The notes: generated by a model from the sequence alone, not told the origin. DNA of 8,906 nt from an uncultured Capnocytophaga sp. (GCA_915070235.1 CAJZFM010000071.1:1-8906), one strand, 5' to 3'. Counted from the first letter of the stretch, positions 1-6,761 are shown. Made by a program: numbers and translations.

Positions 1-532
1 CTATATTTAATTGATATATTTCTGGGAGATTTCGTCCTAATTCGTCATAGTCTAAGCCATAACCTACGATAAAGCGGTTGGGAATAGAGAAGCCTATATG
101 GTGTATAGGTAAGTCTTTCTTATAGGCTTCAGGCTTGAAGAAGAGTGTCATGATACGCAAGGAAGCCACTTGCTTGTCGGCAAAGAGGTTATAAATCTCC
201 TCCAAGGTATTACCTGTATCCACTATATCCTCTATCACTACTACATCACGACCTGCTATATCCTTAGGAAGGCCTAAGAGTTGTCTTACCTTGTGGGTGC
301 TTTGCATGCCCTCATAAGAGGAAAAGCGGACAAAAGCAATCTCACACTCACCCTTATAAGCGCGGACAAAATCCGAGGCAAACATGAAGGAGCCATTGAG
401 TATAGAAATGAAAAGAGGTCTTTTTCCCTGCATCTGCTGCTCCACCTCTTGAGCAAGCCTTTTGATCTCTTGAGCAAGTCTTTCGCTGGAGATATAAGGG
501 CGGAACTCTTTATCAAGTATTTTAATTAGCAT
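1..532 (-). CDS. hpt: Hypoxanthine phosphoribosyltransferase, 3' end cut by window edge
   Basis: Cytoplasmic purine-salvage enzyme that transfers the phosphoribosyl group of PRPP to hypoxanthine and/or guanine, giving IMP or GMP. I translated this gene by hand from the ATG at 532-530. It gives 177 codons without a stop, ending in ...LPEIYQLNI, and the next codon begins with G at base 1, so the last few residues and the stop lie outside. The type I phosphoribosyltransferase PRPP loop is clear (VVVIEDIVDTGNT, residues 97-109). The flexible loop with the S-S-Y-x-G motif is at about 71-75, and the C-terminal G-x-D-Y-x-E-x-x-R-N-L-P motif typical of bacterial Hpt is present. The family is about 175-180 residues, so the gene is nearly complete. 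It is divergent from the exonuclease-fusion gene and has its own -7 promoter core at 553-560. Identification is secure; preference for hypoxanthine or guanine cannot be read from the sequence. Confidence 0.95.
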   Translation of the reverse strand, partial: MLIKILDKEFRPYISSERLAQEIKRLAQEVEQQMQGKRPLFISILNGSFMFASDFVRAYKGECEIAFVRFSSYEGMQSTHKVRQLLGLPKDIAGRDVVVIEDIVDTGNTLEEIYNLFADKQVASLRIMTLFFKPEAYKKDLPIHHIGFSIPNRFIVGYGLDYDELGRNLPEIYQLNI

Positions 533-552
533 AAACAGTGTTTTTAAAGCTA

Positions 553-560
553 CAAAGGTA
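553..560 (-). promoter_or_regulatory. Bacteroidetes-type -7 element for hpt
   Basis: Read on the minus strand this is TACCTTTG, an exact match to the Bacteroidetes -7 consensus TAnnTTTG. It lies about 20 bases upstream of the hpt ATG, implying a short leader of roughly 15 bases. No good TTTG was found at the -33 distance, so the assignment rests on the -7 element and its position. Confidence 0.55.
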
Positions 561-654
561 TGATTTTTTTATCATATAATGATGCTTTTTTTCATATTTT
601 TATTTTATAGAAATGAAGCCCTCCCTTCAAAGGTAAAAATAAACTACTTTTCTT

Positions 655-685
655 TTTGTGAAAATAGCTAAAATTGCTACCTTTG
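655..685 (+). promoter_or_regulatory. Bacteroidetes-type promoter (-33 TTTG, -7 TAnnTTTG) for the exonuclease fusion
   Basis: TTTG at 655-658 is followed after 19 bases by TACCTTTG at 678-685. Both elements and the spacing match the Bacteroidetes sigma-factor promoter consensus. The predicted start of transcription is near 691-693, which lies downstream of the first in-frame TTG at 674. This argues that translation begins at the TTG at 704, leaving a leader of only about 12 bases. Confidence 0.7.
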
Positions 686-703
686 CCCATTAAAAAAGTA
701 GAT

Positions 704-2062
704 TTGTACGCCATTTTAGATATAGAAACCACAGGAGGAAAGATGGGTGAGGAAGCCATTACAGAAATTGCTATCTATCGCTTTGACGGTCGGGAAGTTA
801 CCGATCGCTTCATCTCACTTATCAATCCCGAAAGGAAGATAGACGACTTTGTGGTACGTCTTACTGGTATTTCCAACAAGATGGTTCGCCAAGCGCCGAA
901 GTTCTATGAGGTAGCCAAGCGGATTGTGGAGATAACCGAGGGGTGTATCTTGGTTGCCCACAATGCAGCCTTTGACTATCGTATCCTGTGCTTAGAGTTT
1001 CGCCGATTAGGCTTTGATTACCAGCGCAGTACCATCTGTACAGTGGAGATGTCCCAGCGCCTACTCCCCGATGAGCCTTCGTATAGCTTGGGTAAGCTCG
1101 CTCGCTCGTTGGGTATTCCACTCTCTGACCGACACCGTGCCAATGGAGATGCCATGGCCACAGTACACCTCTTTAAGCTCCTTTTGGACAAGGACACCCA
1201 GAAGGTAGCCCTAAGCGAGTTTGTCAAGCAAAACCTCTCTACCCTACCCATTCACCTGCTTTCACTATTGGATGGGCTACCTAATCAGTTGGGCGTATAT
1301 TACCTATATGACAAGGCGGGAAAACTACTGTTATTGTCCAAGAGTAAGAACATCTATAAGCGGGTCAATGAGCACTTTACCTCGGAGGGAAAGCGAGATC
1401 TTTTTCTTAGGAAGCATGTAGGGAAGGTCATGTACGAGCTTACAGGTACCCTGCTGATTGCCTCACTCAAGGAAGCTGAAGAACTTCAGGCACAAGCCGC
1501 TCTGAGCAAGTATAAGAAAAAGAAGACCTACCCCTTTGCTTTGGTCTGCCATAAGAACAAGACAGGCTATCTCTGCTTTTCTGTCGTGTTAAGAGCAGGA
1601 GCCAAGCAGCCCTTAGCTATTTTTGAAAGCAAAGAAGAGGGGCTGAATATGCTCTTTGAGATGACTGAGCGCTATGAGCTTTGTACCAAACTCAATGGTT
1701 TTTCCAAGGCCCATACTTACTGCTATAACTACTCTATCGGTAAGTGTGCTGGCGCTTGTATGGGCGATGAAGTCGTGGAGACCTATAACCAGCGAGTGGA
1801 GGAAGCCCTTGCCCACTATAGCCTTGTAGGCAGAACCTTTGCCCTTATAGATAAGGGGCGTAATATACATGAGAAAAGTGTCATACTGATAGAGGATGGT
1901 AGGATCAAGGGCTATGCCTTTATCTCTCTAAATTATCAGCTTTCCAGACCTATCCTTGAGCGCCACCTTACCCCACTGACACATAACGCTGAGATGGCAC
2001 ACTTAGTAGAACACTACTTACGTACGCACCCCTTGGCCAAGCAAATAGAGATAAAAGATTAA
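704..2062 (+). CDS. DnaQ-like DEDDh exonuclease fused to a UvrC/Cho-like GIY-YIG module
   Basis: A predicted 452-residue DNA-processing protein. Residues 1-165 are a DEDDh 3'-5' exonuclease like the epsilon subunit of DNA polymerase III: motif I is DIETTGG (D6, E8), motif II HNAAFD (D91), and motif III H144-x4-D149, so all catalytic residues are present. Residues about 192-285 resemble the UvrC N-terminal GIY-YIG nuclease: GVY at 197-199 and KSKNIYKRV with R220 are kept, but the YIG half reads LLS at 210-212. Further on, C327, C340, C348 and C352 match the four-cysteine pattern of UvrC. The same exonuclease-plus-UvrC-like design is known in other bacteria, such as the mycobacterial Rv2191 type. 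The open frame extends to a TTG at 674, but that codon overlaps the promoter. The TTG at 704 gives MYAILDIETTGG, and the first ATG would delete motif I. Cellular role is unproven; repair or nucleic-acid trimming is inferred. Confidence 0.88.
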   Translation: MYAILDIETTGGKMGEEAITEIAIYRFDGREVTDRFISLINPERKIDDFVVRLTGISNKMVRQAPKFYEVAKRIVEITEGCILVAHNAAFDYRILCLEFRRLGFDYQRSTICTVEMSQRLLPDEPSYSLGKLARSLGIPLSDRHRANGDAMATVHLFKLLLDKDTQKVALSEFVKQNLSTLPIHLLSLLDGLPNQLGVYYLYDKAGKLLLLSKSKNIYKRVNEHFTSEGKRDLFLRKHVGKVMYELTGTLLIASLKEAEELQAQAALSKYKKKKTYPFALVCHKNKTGYLCFSVVLRAGAKQPLAIFESKEEGLNMLFEMTERYELCTKLNGFSKAHTYCYNYSIGKCAGACMGDEVVETYNQRVEEALAHYSLVGRTFALIDKGRNIHEKSVILIEDGRIKGYAFISLNYQLSRPILERHLTPLTHNAEMAHLVEHYLRTHPLAKQIEIKD

Positions 2063-2092
2063 CATCTTAGGGGAAAAATCACATTTTTTGTG

Positions 2093-2100
2093 TAACTTTG
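2093..2100 (+). promoter_or_regulatory. Bacteroidetes-type -7 element for the thioredoxin-fold gene
   Basis: TAACTTTG matches TAnnTTTG exactly and lies 26 bases upstream of the ATG at 2127. The expected -33 TTTG is not clear, with only a TTAG at 2067-2070. The element also shows that the in-frame TTG at 2088 is not the start, because it lies within the promoter. Confidence 0.5.
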
Positions 2101-2126
2101 CCCCCACGAAAAGAGATATTTTTCCT

Positions 2127-2675
2127 ATGAAAAAACGTACTGTGCTGAATTTGTTATTCTTAGCACTCATTATTTCATTCTTTACCACTAACTTAGGGTA
2201 TGAGGCCAAGATACTCCTACAACGGATTTTCTCCTCACAAGTGGAGTTTCTCACTCAGGACAAACAATACACTATAGACCCTGATTGGACACTGAAGGAT
2301 AGGGACAACAAGCAATTTTCTTTCACTCAATCCGAAGGGAAGGTTAGGTTTGTCTATTTCTTTTCCTCTTGGCGGGCAATGAGTATAGCCGACCTGATAG
2401 GTATAGACAAGCTCTATCAGGATTATCATGACAAGGTAGCTTTCTATATCATCACCAACGAGTTACCCCAGCCTGTAGAACAAAAGCAACGGGATCGGAA
2501 ATTCACCTTCAAGGTTACTTACCTTATCCAAGGGGTGAAGATGCCCTTTGATCCTGAGCGTATCCCCTCTGGCTATATCATAGATAAGCAAGACAGAGTG
2601 GTTGCTCAGGGCTTCGGAAATACCCGATGGAACAGTGATAAAGTACGTGAATTATTGGATACACTCATAAAATAA
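2127..2675 (+). CDS. Membrane-anchored thioredoxin-fold protein lacking the CXXC motif
   Basis: A 182-residue protein that looks like a TlpA/ResA-type thioredoxin-fold protein. Residues 1-24 (MKKRTVLNLLFLALIISFF onward) form a signal peptide or N-terminal membrane anchor, so the rest should be extracytoplasmic. The fold signature is visible: the hydrophobic strand FVYFFSSW (75-82) comes just before the usual active site, and I-P-S-G-Y-I-I-D (146-153) matches the cis-proline loop, with P147. Where active members have W-C-x-x-C this one reads W82-R-A-M-S86, and the whole protein contains no cysteine. It therefore cannot do thiol-disulfide chemistry itself and may be a structural or binding relative. 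I chose the ATG at 2127 because the upstream in-frame TTG (2088) overlaps the promoter core. The PASTA gene follows after 30 bases and is probably co-transcribed. Confidence 0.8.
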   Translation: MKKRTVLNLLFLALIISFFTTNLGYEAKILLQRIFSSQVEFLTQDKQYTIDPDWTLKDRDNKQFSFTQSEGKVRFVYFFSSWRAMSIADLIGIDKLYQDYHDKVAFYIITNELPQPVEQKQRDRKFTFKVTYLIQGVKMPFDPERIPSGYIIDKQDRVVAQGFGNTRWNSDKVRELLDTLIK

Positions 2676-2705
2676 CACATACAAACCTTATAAAAATATT
2701 GTCCT

Positions 2706-3356
2706 ATGAATATAAAAACGAAGTTATCACAAATCTTCAAAAATAAGAATGTACGCTTTTGGGGCTTGCAGGTATGCTTGGCCTTATTTCTCCTTTTTGC
2801 AGGTATCTATGCTGTACTGCTCTCCTTGGACGGTTTCACAAGGCATGGAGAATTTATCGTAGTTCCCGACCTTGAACATGTTTCACTAAGCAAAGCCCAA
2901 GAGCTTTTAGAGAAAAGCCACCTGCGTTACGAAGTAAGAGATTCTACGTCCTACAATAAGGAATATCCTCCTTATACTGTTATGAAACAGACTCCTGAGG
3001 CCAATGAAAAAGTAAAGAAAGACCGCAAGATATATCTTACGCTCAACCCTACCAACTTTAGGAAGATAGACCTACCTAATATTATCCGAAGACCTATAAA
3101 GGAAGTTCGTCCCAATCTGGCTTCTCTTAATATTAAGATCGGTAGAGTCACTTATGTCAATGATATCAGTAAGGATGCTGTACTAAGAGCTTTCTACAAA
3201 GGAAAAGAAATCAAGCCTGGCGATAAAATCCTTGAAAATTCAACTATAGACTTAGAATGTGGCAATGGATTCTCCATGACTGAACCCAATAATACCGCTG
3301 GTAGTAGCTCACAAGAAGGCAATGGTACAGATAATTCAGAAGGTATAGACTTTTAG
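2706..3356 (+). CDS. PASTA-domain single-pass membrane protein
   Basis: A 216-residue protein. A short basic N-terminus (about 1-17) precedes one membrane helix (about 19-41), so the bulk is periplasmic. Two PASTA-like repeats follow: about 49-114, starting FIVVPDLEHVSLSKAQELL and ending with the V-K-K-D-R-K-I-Y-L-T-L strand, and about 116-187, starting IDLPNIIRRPIKEV and ending with I-K-P-G-D-K-I-L-E-N-S-T-I-D-L. The last 25-30 residues are Ser/Asn/Gly-rich, acidic and probably disordered. PASTA domains bind peptidoglycan or beta-lactams in penicillin-binding proteins and Ser/Thr kinases. Here there is no kinase or transpeptidase domain, as is usual for the stand-alone PASTA proteins of Bacteroidetes. 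A cell-wall-related role is inferred. The start ATG is 30 bases after the thioredoxin-fold gene, with no good promoter between them. Confidence 0.85.
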   Translation: MNIKTKLSQIFKNKNVRFWGLQVCLALFLLFAGIYAVLLSLDGFTRHGEFIVVPDLEHVSLSKAQELLEKSHLRYEVRDSTSYNKEYPPYTVMKQTPEANEKVKKDRKIYLTLNPTNFRKIDLPNIIRRPIKEVRPNLASLNIKIGRVTYVNDISKDAVLRAFYKGKEIKPGDKILENSTIDLECGNGFSMTEPNNTAGSSSQEGNGTDNSEGIDF

Positions 3357-3398
3357 TTAAATCTTTTAGAATATTTCCGATTATCAAAGAATAAATTG

Positions 3399-3406
3399 TA
3401 TATTTA
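3399..3406 (+). promoter_or_regulatory. Possible weak -7 element upstream of the TonB-C-like lipoprotein
   Basis: TATATTTA differs from TAnnTTTG only at the last base and lies 20 bases before the ATG at 3427, in a 70-base gap after the PASTA gene. No convincing -33 element was seen. The gap and the position suggest a separate transcription unit, but read-through from upstream is equally possible. Confidence 0.3.
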
Positions 3407-3426
3407 CACCCCAAAAAAATAGCCAA

Positions 3427-3921
3427 ATGAAAAAGATATTACTTTCCATACTTTGTATGAGCCTATATGCTTGCCAAGAGAGCAAGCCCGCTGAACCTGA
3501 AGTTACCCAAGAAGAAGTAGATAAGCAAGAAGCCCAAAAGCGCTTAGCTGATCTGGGAGACGAGGTTGATGAGTATCCTTCGTTTAAGGAGTGTGAGAGT
3601 ATCACCACTAAGGACGAAAAACTCAAGTGCTTTACAGATAGGCTCTCCAAGGCTTACCAAGAGGCACTCAACAGCCAAAAATTGGCCATTGGCGGTGCCC
3701 TAAGCGATACTATAAAGGTAACCCTTGTAGTGAGCAACGAAGGGGTACTAAGTGTAAAGAGTGTAGAGGCCTCCGATAATACACTGGAGTTGCTGCCCGA
3801 CTTGGAGAAAATCCTAAAAGATAAGACCGCAGGATTCGAGTTCGTTCTCACTCCAGCCAAGAAAAACCAAGTGAATGTTACCACTGAGTATATACTTCCC
3901 TTGGTGATTGATGTAAAATAA
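3427..3921 (+). CDS. Lipoprotein with a TonB C-terminal-like domain
   Basis: A 164-residue predicted lipoprotein. The signal peptide ends in a lipobox S-L-Y-A-C with lipidated C16, followed by Q-E, so the mature protein begins CQESKPAEPE. A charged, helix-prone linker runs to about residue 45. The segment Y-P-S-F-K-E-C56 ... K-C68-F resembles the cysteine-paired lead-in found before TonB C-terminal domains in flavobacterial TonB-like proteins (a P-x-F-x-x-C ... C-F pattern). Residues about 90-164 then fit the beta-rich TonB-C pattern: IKVTLVVSNEGVLSVKSVEA, an L-L-P-D-L-E-K-I-L helix, and a final strand ending EYILPLVIDV. There is no TonB membrane helix or proline-rich spanner, so it is not a classical TonB and has been tethered by lipid instead. 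The response-regulator gene follows after only 12 bases. The domain call is by eye and moderate. Confidence 0.7.
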   Translation: MKKILLSILCMSLYACQESKPAEPEVTQEEVDKQEAQKRLADLGDEVDEYPSFKECESITTKDEKLKCFTDRLSKAYQEALNSQKLAIGGALSDTIKVTLVVSNEGVLSVKSVEASDNTLELLPDLEKILKDKTAGFEFVLTPAKKNQVNVTTEYILPLVIDVK

Positions 3922-3933
3922 AATCATAAAGCC

Positions 3934-5109
3934 ATGCCTAAAATACTATTAGTTGAAGATGAAGCCTCCATACGGCGTGTGCTGGGTAGTATCCTCAGTG
4001 AAGAGGACAAAAGCTATCAGATAGAAGAAGCTACCAATGGGCAGGAGGCTATGGATATGATCCAGAAAACAGACTATGACCTGGTACTCTGTGATATAAA
4101 AATGCCCAAGAAAGATGGTCTGGAGGTGCTTTTGGAAGCCAAAGCCCTCAAGCCCACCTTACGTATGGTGATGATTTCAGGACATGGCGACTTAGAGACG
4201 GCTGTACAAGCCATGAAAATGGGTGCTTTTGACTATATAGCCAAACCACCTGACCTGAATCGGTTGCTCTCTACTGTCCGCAATGCTCTGACCACCAATC
4301 CTGTGGAAGAAAAAACACCTAAGGGAGAGACTAAATCCTCAAGGAAAACCTCCCCTACCTCACCCATGATAGGTAAGAGTGCGGCTATACAGAAGATTAA
4401 AGACATGATTGACAAGGTTGCCCCTACCGATGTGAGAGTACTCATCACAGGCCCTAATGGTTCTGGAAAGGAACTGGTAGCCCGTGCCCTACACCAAGGC
4501 AGTGAGCGTGCCGCGCAGCCTATGATAGAGGTCAATTGTGCGGCTATTCCCTCTGAACTGATAGAAAGTGAATTATTTGGACACATAAAAGGTTCCTTTA
4601 CCTCGGCTGTGAAAGACCGTGTAGGTAAGTTCGAGGCGGCAGATAAGGGTACTATCTTCTTAGATGAGATTGGGGATATGAGTCTTTCAGCACAGGCCAA
4701 GGTATTACGCGCCCTACAAGAGAAGAAAATCACCAAAGTAGGTAGCGAGAAAGACATAGCCGTAGATGTACGAGTGATTGCCGCTACCAACAAAGACCTC
4801 AAACAAGAGATTGCCCAAGGACGATTCCGAGAGGACTTATACCACCGCTTGGCGGTTATCCTTTTAGAAGTTCCCTCTTTGAATGAACGTAGAGATGATA
4901 TCCCCCTTTTGGTAGAGCACTTCACCAAGGGTATCTGTCAGGAACAAGGCATCAACAAACACTTCCAGCCCAAGGCCATAGAACAACTCCAACAATATGA
5001 CTGGAGTGGAAATGTGCGAGAGCTAAGAAATGTGGTAGAACGCCTGCTGATCCTCTCCGAAGGAGAAGTTACCGTAAAGGATGTCAAGGCATTTGGAGGA
5101 AAAGAATAA
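3934..5109 (+). CDS. Sigma-54-type response regulator without a DNA-binding domain
   Basis: A 391-residue NtrC/AtoC-like regulator. The receiver domain (1-120) has the acidic pocket E8/D9, phospho-acceptor D54, S82 and K104. A polar linker (about 121-143) leads to the AAA+ sigma-54 activation domain (about 144-380): Walker A G-P-N-G-S-G-K at 173-179, the sigma-54 contact loop GSFTSA at 220-225 where the consensus is GAFTGA, Walker B T-I-F-L-D-E at 240-245, an arginine-finger region GRFREDLYHRL at 296-306, and the sensor II region NVRELRN at about 360-366. The protein ends 25 residues later (KAFGGKE), so the C-terminal Fis-type helix-turn-helix of typical 440-470-residue members is missing. 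Similar short forms of about 385-390 residues occur in flavobacteria as far as I recall, so this is probably a natural lineage feature and not a truncation. No histidine kinase is in view. It probably forms one unit with the lipoprotein gene 12 bases upstream. Confidence 0.93.
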   Translation: MPKILLVEDEASIRRVLGSILSEEDKSYQIEEATNGQEAMDMIQKTDYDLVLCDIKMPKKDGLEVLLEAKALKPTLRMVMISGHGDLETAVQAMKMGAFDYIAKPPDLNRLLSTVRNALTTNPVEEKTPKGETKSSRKTSPTSPMIGKSAAIQKIKDMIDKVAPTDVRVLITGPNGSGKELVARALHQGSERAAQPMIEVNCAAIPSELIESELFGHIKGSFTSAVKDRVGKFEAADKGTIFLDEIGDMSLSAQAKVLRALQEKKITKVGSEKDIAVDVRVIAATNKDLKQEIAQGRFREDLYHRLAVILLEVPSLNERRDDIPLLVEHFTKGICQEQGINKHFQPKAIEQLQQYDWSGNVRELRNVVERLLILSEGEVTVKDVKAFGGKE

Positions 5110-5141
5110 GAAATGGGAGGCTTTGTGGAGCCTCCCATTTC
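5110..5141. terminator. Bidirectional hairpin terminator between convergent genes
   Basis: A perfect 13-base-pair inverted repeat (GAAATGGGAGGCT at 5110-5122 against AGCCTCCCATTTC at 5129-5141) with a six-base loop TTGTGG. It begins one base after the response-regulator stop codon and lies 36 bases from the stop of the convergent FadL-like gene. The A-rich flank of the stem supplies short U runs in either direction, so it can serve both transcription units. Confidence 0.85.
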
Positions 5142-5177
5142 ACTTTAAAATGAAAACAAACTAAATTTAAAACAGCT

Positions 5178-6761
5178 CTACAGCTTTAAAGAAAAGCTCA
5201 AGAGTATATTCTGTAAGGTGTTATCCACTTGTGGGGTGTCTCTAAGGACACTTTCAAAGATTTGTGGGTGGTAAGCACGAGTAGCTCTATCATAAGAAAG
5301 GTCAAGACGCATACTACCGAAACTTACCCCAAGCCCTGTAGAGAAGCCTGTAAGATCACCTATAGGTTTTAGCTCTGTCTTATAAGGACTTTGCTCATAC
5401 CTATACCCACCTCTAAGGAACAGATGATTTGACTTACTCAATGGCAAACGGTATTCAGCACCAAAACGTAGGGCATTGGTATCTCCTAAAGTATTTTGGA
5501 TGATAGCGTTTTCTGAATTTTGATTATCAGAAGTAAAGCGCATATATTTATATCCCCTATACATATAGTCCGCACTGAGGATCAATTGCTTGTTCCATAC
5601 CCAGCTGGCACCTACAGTCCAAGAACCTGGGGTACGGAAATTGTACTTCTCATAAACGGCTATTACATTAGGATTGGCGAAAGTAGCTCCATTATTAGCA
5701 CTGAGAGACTGTGACATTTCGTCCTGTAGTGTATACCAAGTAGGAGAAGCATAAGTAAGTCCTATACGTAAGCCTGTAGCCACTTCAGCTATAGCTCCTA
5801 ACTGGAGAGAAAATCCACTTCCGACAGTTCTGACTTCTTCTTTGTATAAGGCAGAATGAATATCTGTAGTATTATTGCTATAATTTTCTTGATATCTGGT
5901 TACTACCCTATAATCTACACTATGGGAGTTGAGATTGATCCCAAAAGAAAGAAAATCAAAGCGCCCAGCAAAGTTAAAGTTATATTTGTTCACACCTCCC
6001 TCGGTATATCGCTCTACATTCTGTAGAGTAGTCGTGCCATTAGAGAAATTTCTATCATACTGCTTTTCATTCAATATAGCATTTGCCTCATTGTCTGGAG
6101 TATTTGGTTTTATCTCTGAACCTGTATTTCGGGGAGTAATCAACCCTGTAGTATAGCCAAGTAGAGCGTTGCGATATCTAAAGGGGTCAGGAGCTCCCCC
6201 CATTCTACTATAGATAGCTGATAAGCCTCCTTGTGATTTGCTTTCCCATAGGCCTGTTCTATTATTCTTATAGTAATCATTCAAGAAAAGGTTCTGTTGG
6301 CTAATGCCATTGGCAAAATGAGAAAAGTAATCACCAAGATTCACCCCATTGCTCCTATGGGTATATTTCAGATCATTAGCATCAAAATTATGTGTCTTTT
6401 GATAGTTAAAAGCAAAGGCTACATTCTTCCAACCTTCCTCTCCTATTGTAATAGGGAATGCTACCCCAAATTGGCTCAATAAGAAATCGGAAGAAATAGT
6501 TGAGAGGCCATTGGCATCATTCTTGGAATTAACTCCTGAGAGCGTTACGCTCATTTCGCTTCTTGTAAAAATGGAAGTTCCTGCAGGATTGAGTGCCACG
6601 GCCGAGAGATCCCCACCTAAGGAACTAAAGGCTCCACTCATAGCATTGAATCGAGAGGTTCCATTAATCCCCTCCATAGAATAGCGCAGCCCATCGGTAA
6701 GATTTTGGGCAGAAAGCACCCCACTAAGTAAGCTAAATCCTATGTATATTATTCTTTTCAT
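5178..6761 (-). CDS. OmpP1/FadL-family outer membrane transport protein
   Basis: A 527-residue predicted outer membrane beta-barrel. A signal peptide of about 18 residues (MKRIIYIGFSLLSGVLSA, cleaved before QN) precedes the FadL-type N-terminal region with the characteristic N-P-A-G motif (G-G-D-L-S-A-V-A-L-N-P-A-G, about residues 48-60). Alternating aromatic and hydrophobic strands run to the C-terminus, which ends LLSFSLKL. E. coli FadL imports long-chain fatty acids and TodX relatives take up hydrophobic aromatics; the substrate here cannot be read from the sequence. The length is somewhat above E. coli FadL (about 450), with long polar stretches (about 165-235) likely to be surface loops. 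The ATG is 24 bases after the stop of the Tyr-rich lipoprotein gene, so the two are probably one operon driven from near 7900. The gene ends at the shared hairpin terminator. Confidence 0.88.
   Translation of the reverse strand: MKRIIYIGFSLLSGVLSAQNLTDGLRYSMEGINGTSRFNAMSGAFSSLGGDLSAVALNPAGTSIFTRSEMSVTLSGVNSKNDANGLSTISSDFLLSQFGVAFPITIGEEGWKNVAFAFNYQKTHNFDANDLKYTHRSNGVNLGDYFSHFANGISQQNLFLNDYYKNNRTGLWESKSQGGLSAIYSRMGGAPDPFRYRNALLGYTTGLITPRNTGSEIKPNTPDNEANAILNEKQYDRNFSNGTTTLQNVERYTEGGVNKYNFNFAGRFDFLSFGINLNSHSVDYRVVTRYQENYSNNTTDIHSALYKEEVRTVGSGFSLQLGAIAEVATGLRIGLTYASPTWYTLQDEMSQSLSANNGATFANPNVIAVYEKYNFRTPGSWTVGASWVWNKQLILSADYMYRGYKYMRFTSDNQNSENAIIQNTLGDTNALRFGAEYRLPLSKSNHLFLRGGYRYEQSPYKTELKPIGDLTGFSTGLGVSFGSMRLDLSYDRATRAYHPQIFESVLRDTPQVDNTLQNILLSFSLKL

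Noticed and set aside
281..529. Open frames on both strands inside the hpt region
   Set aside because: The hand-translated minus-strand frame from 532 to base 1 is clearly Hpt; the others are shadows of it.
559..576. TATGAT-T6-ATCATA hairpin near hpt
   Set aside because: A six-pair, AT-only stem beside the hpt promoter. It is too weak and in the wrong place to be a terminator, and AT-rich spacers often contain such repeats by chance.
628..635. Second TACCTTTG on the minus strand upstream of hpt
   Set aside because: It matches the -7 consensus but has no -33 partner, and it is farther from hpt than the element at 553-560. A secondary start is possible but unsupported.
2088..2126. N-terminal extension of the thioredoxin-fold protein from TTG 2088
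   Set aside because: The extension overlaps the promoter -7 element, and the ATG at 2127 starts directly at a normal signal-peptide sequence.
4233..4928. A 231-codon open frame on the minus strand
   Set aside because: It lies wholly opposite the AAA+ domain of the response regulator and shows no domain or signal of its own. The plus-strand frame has all family motifs.
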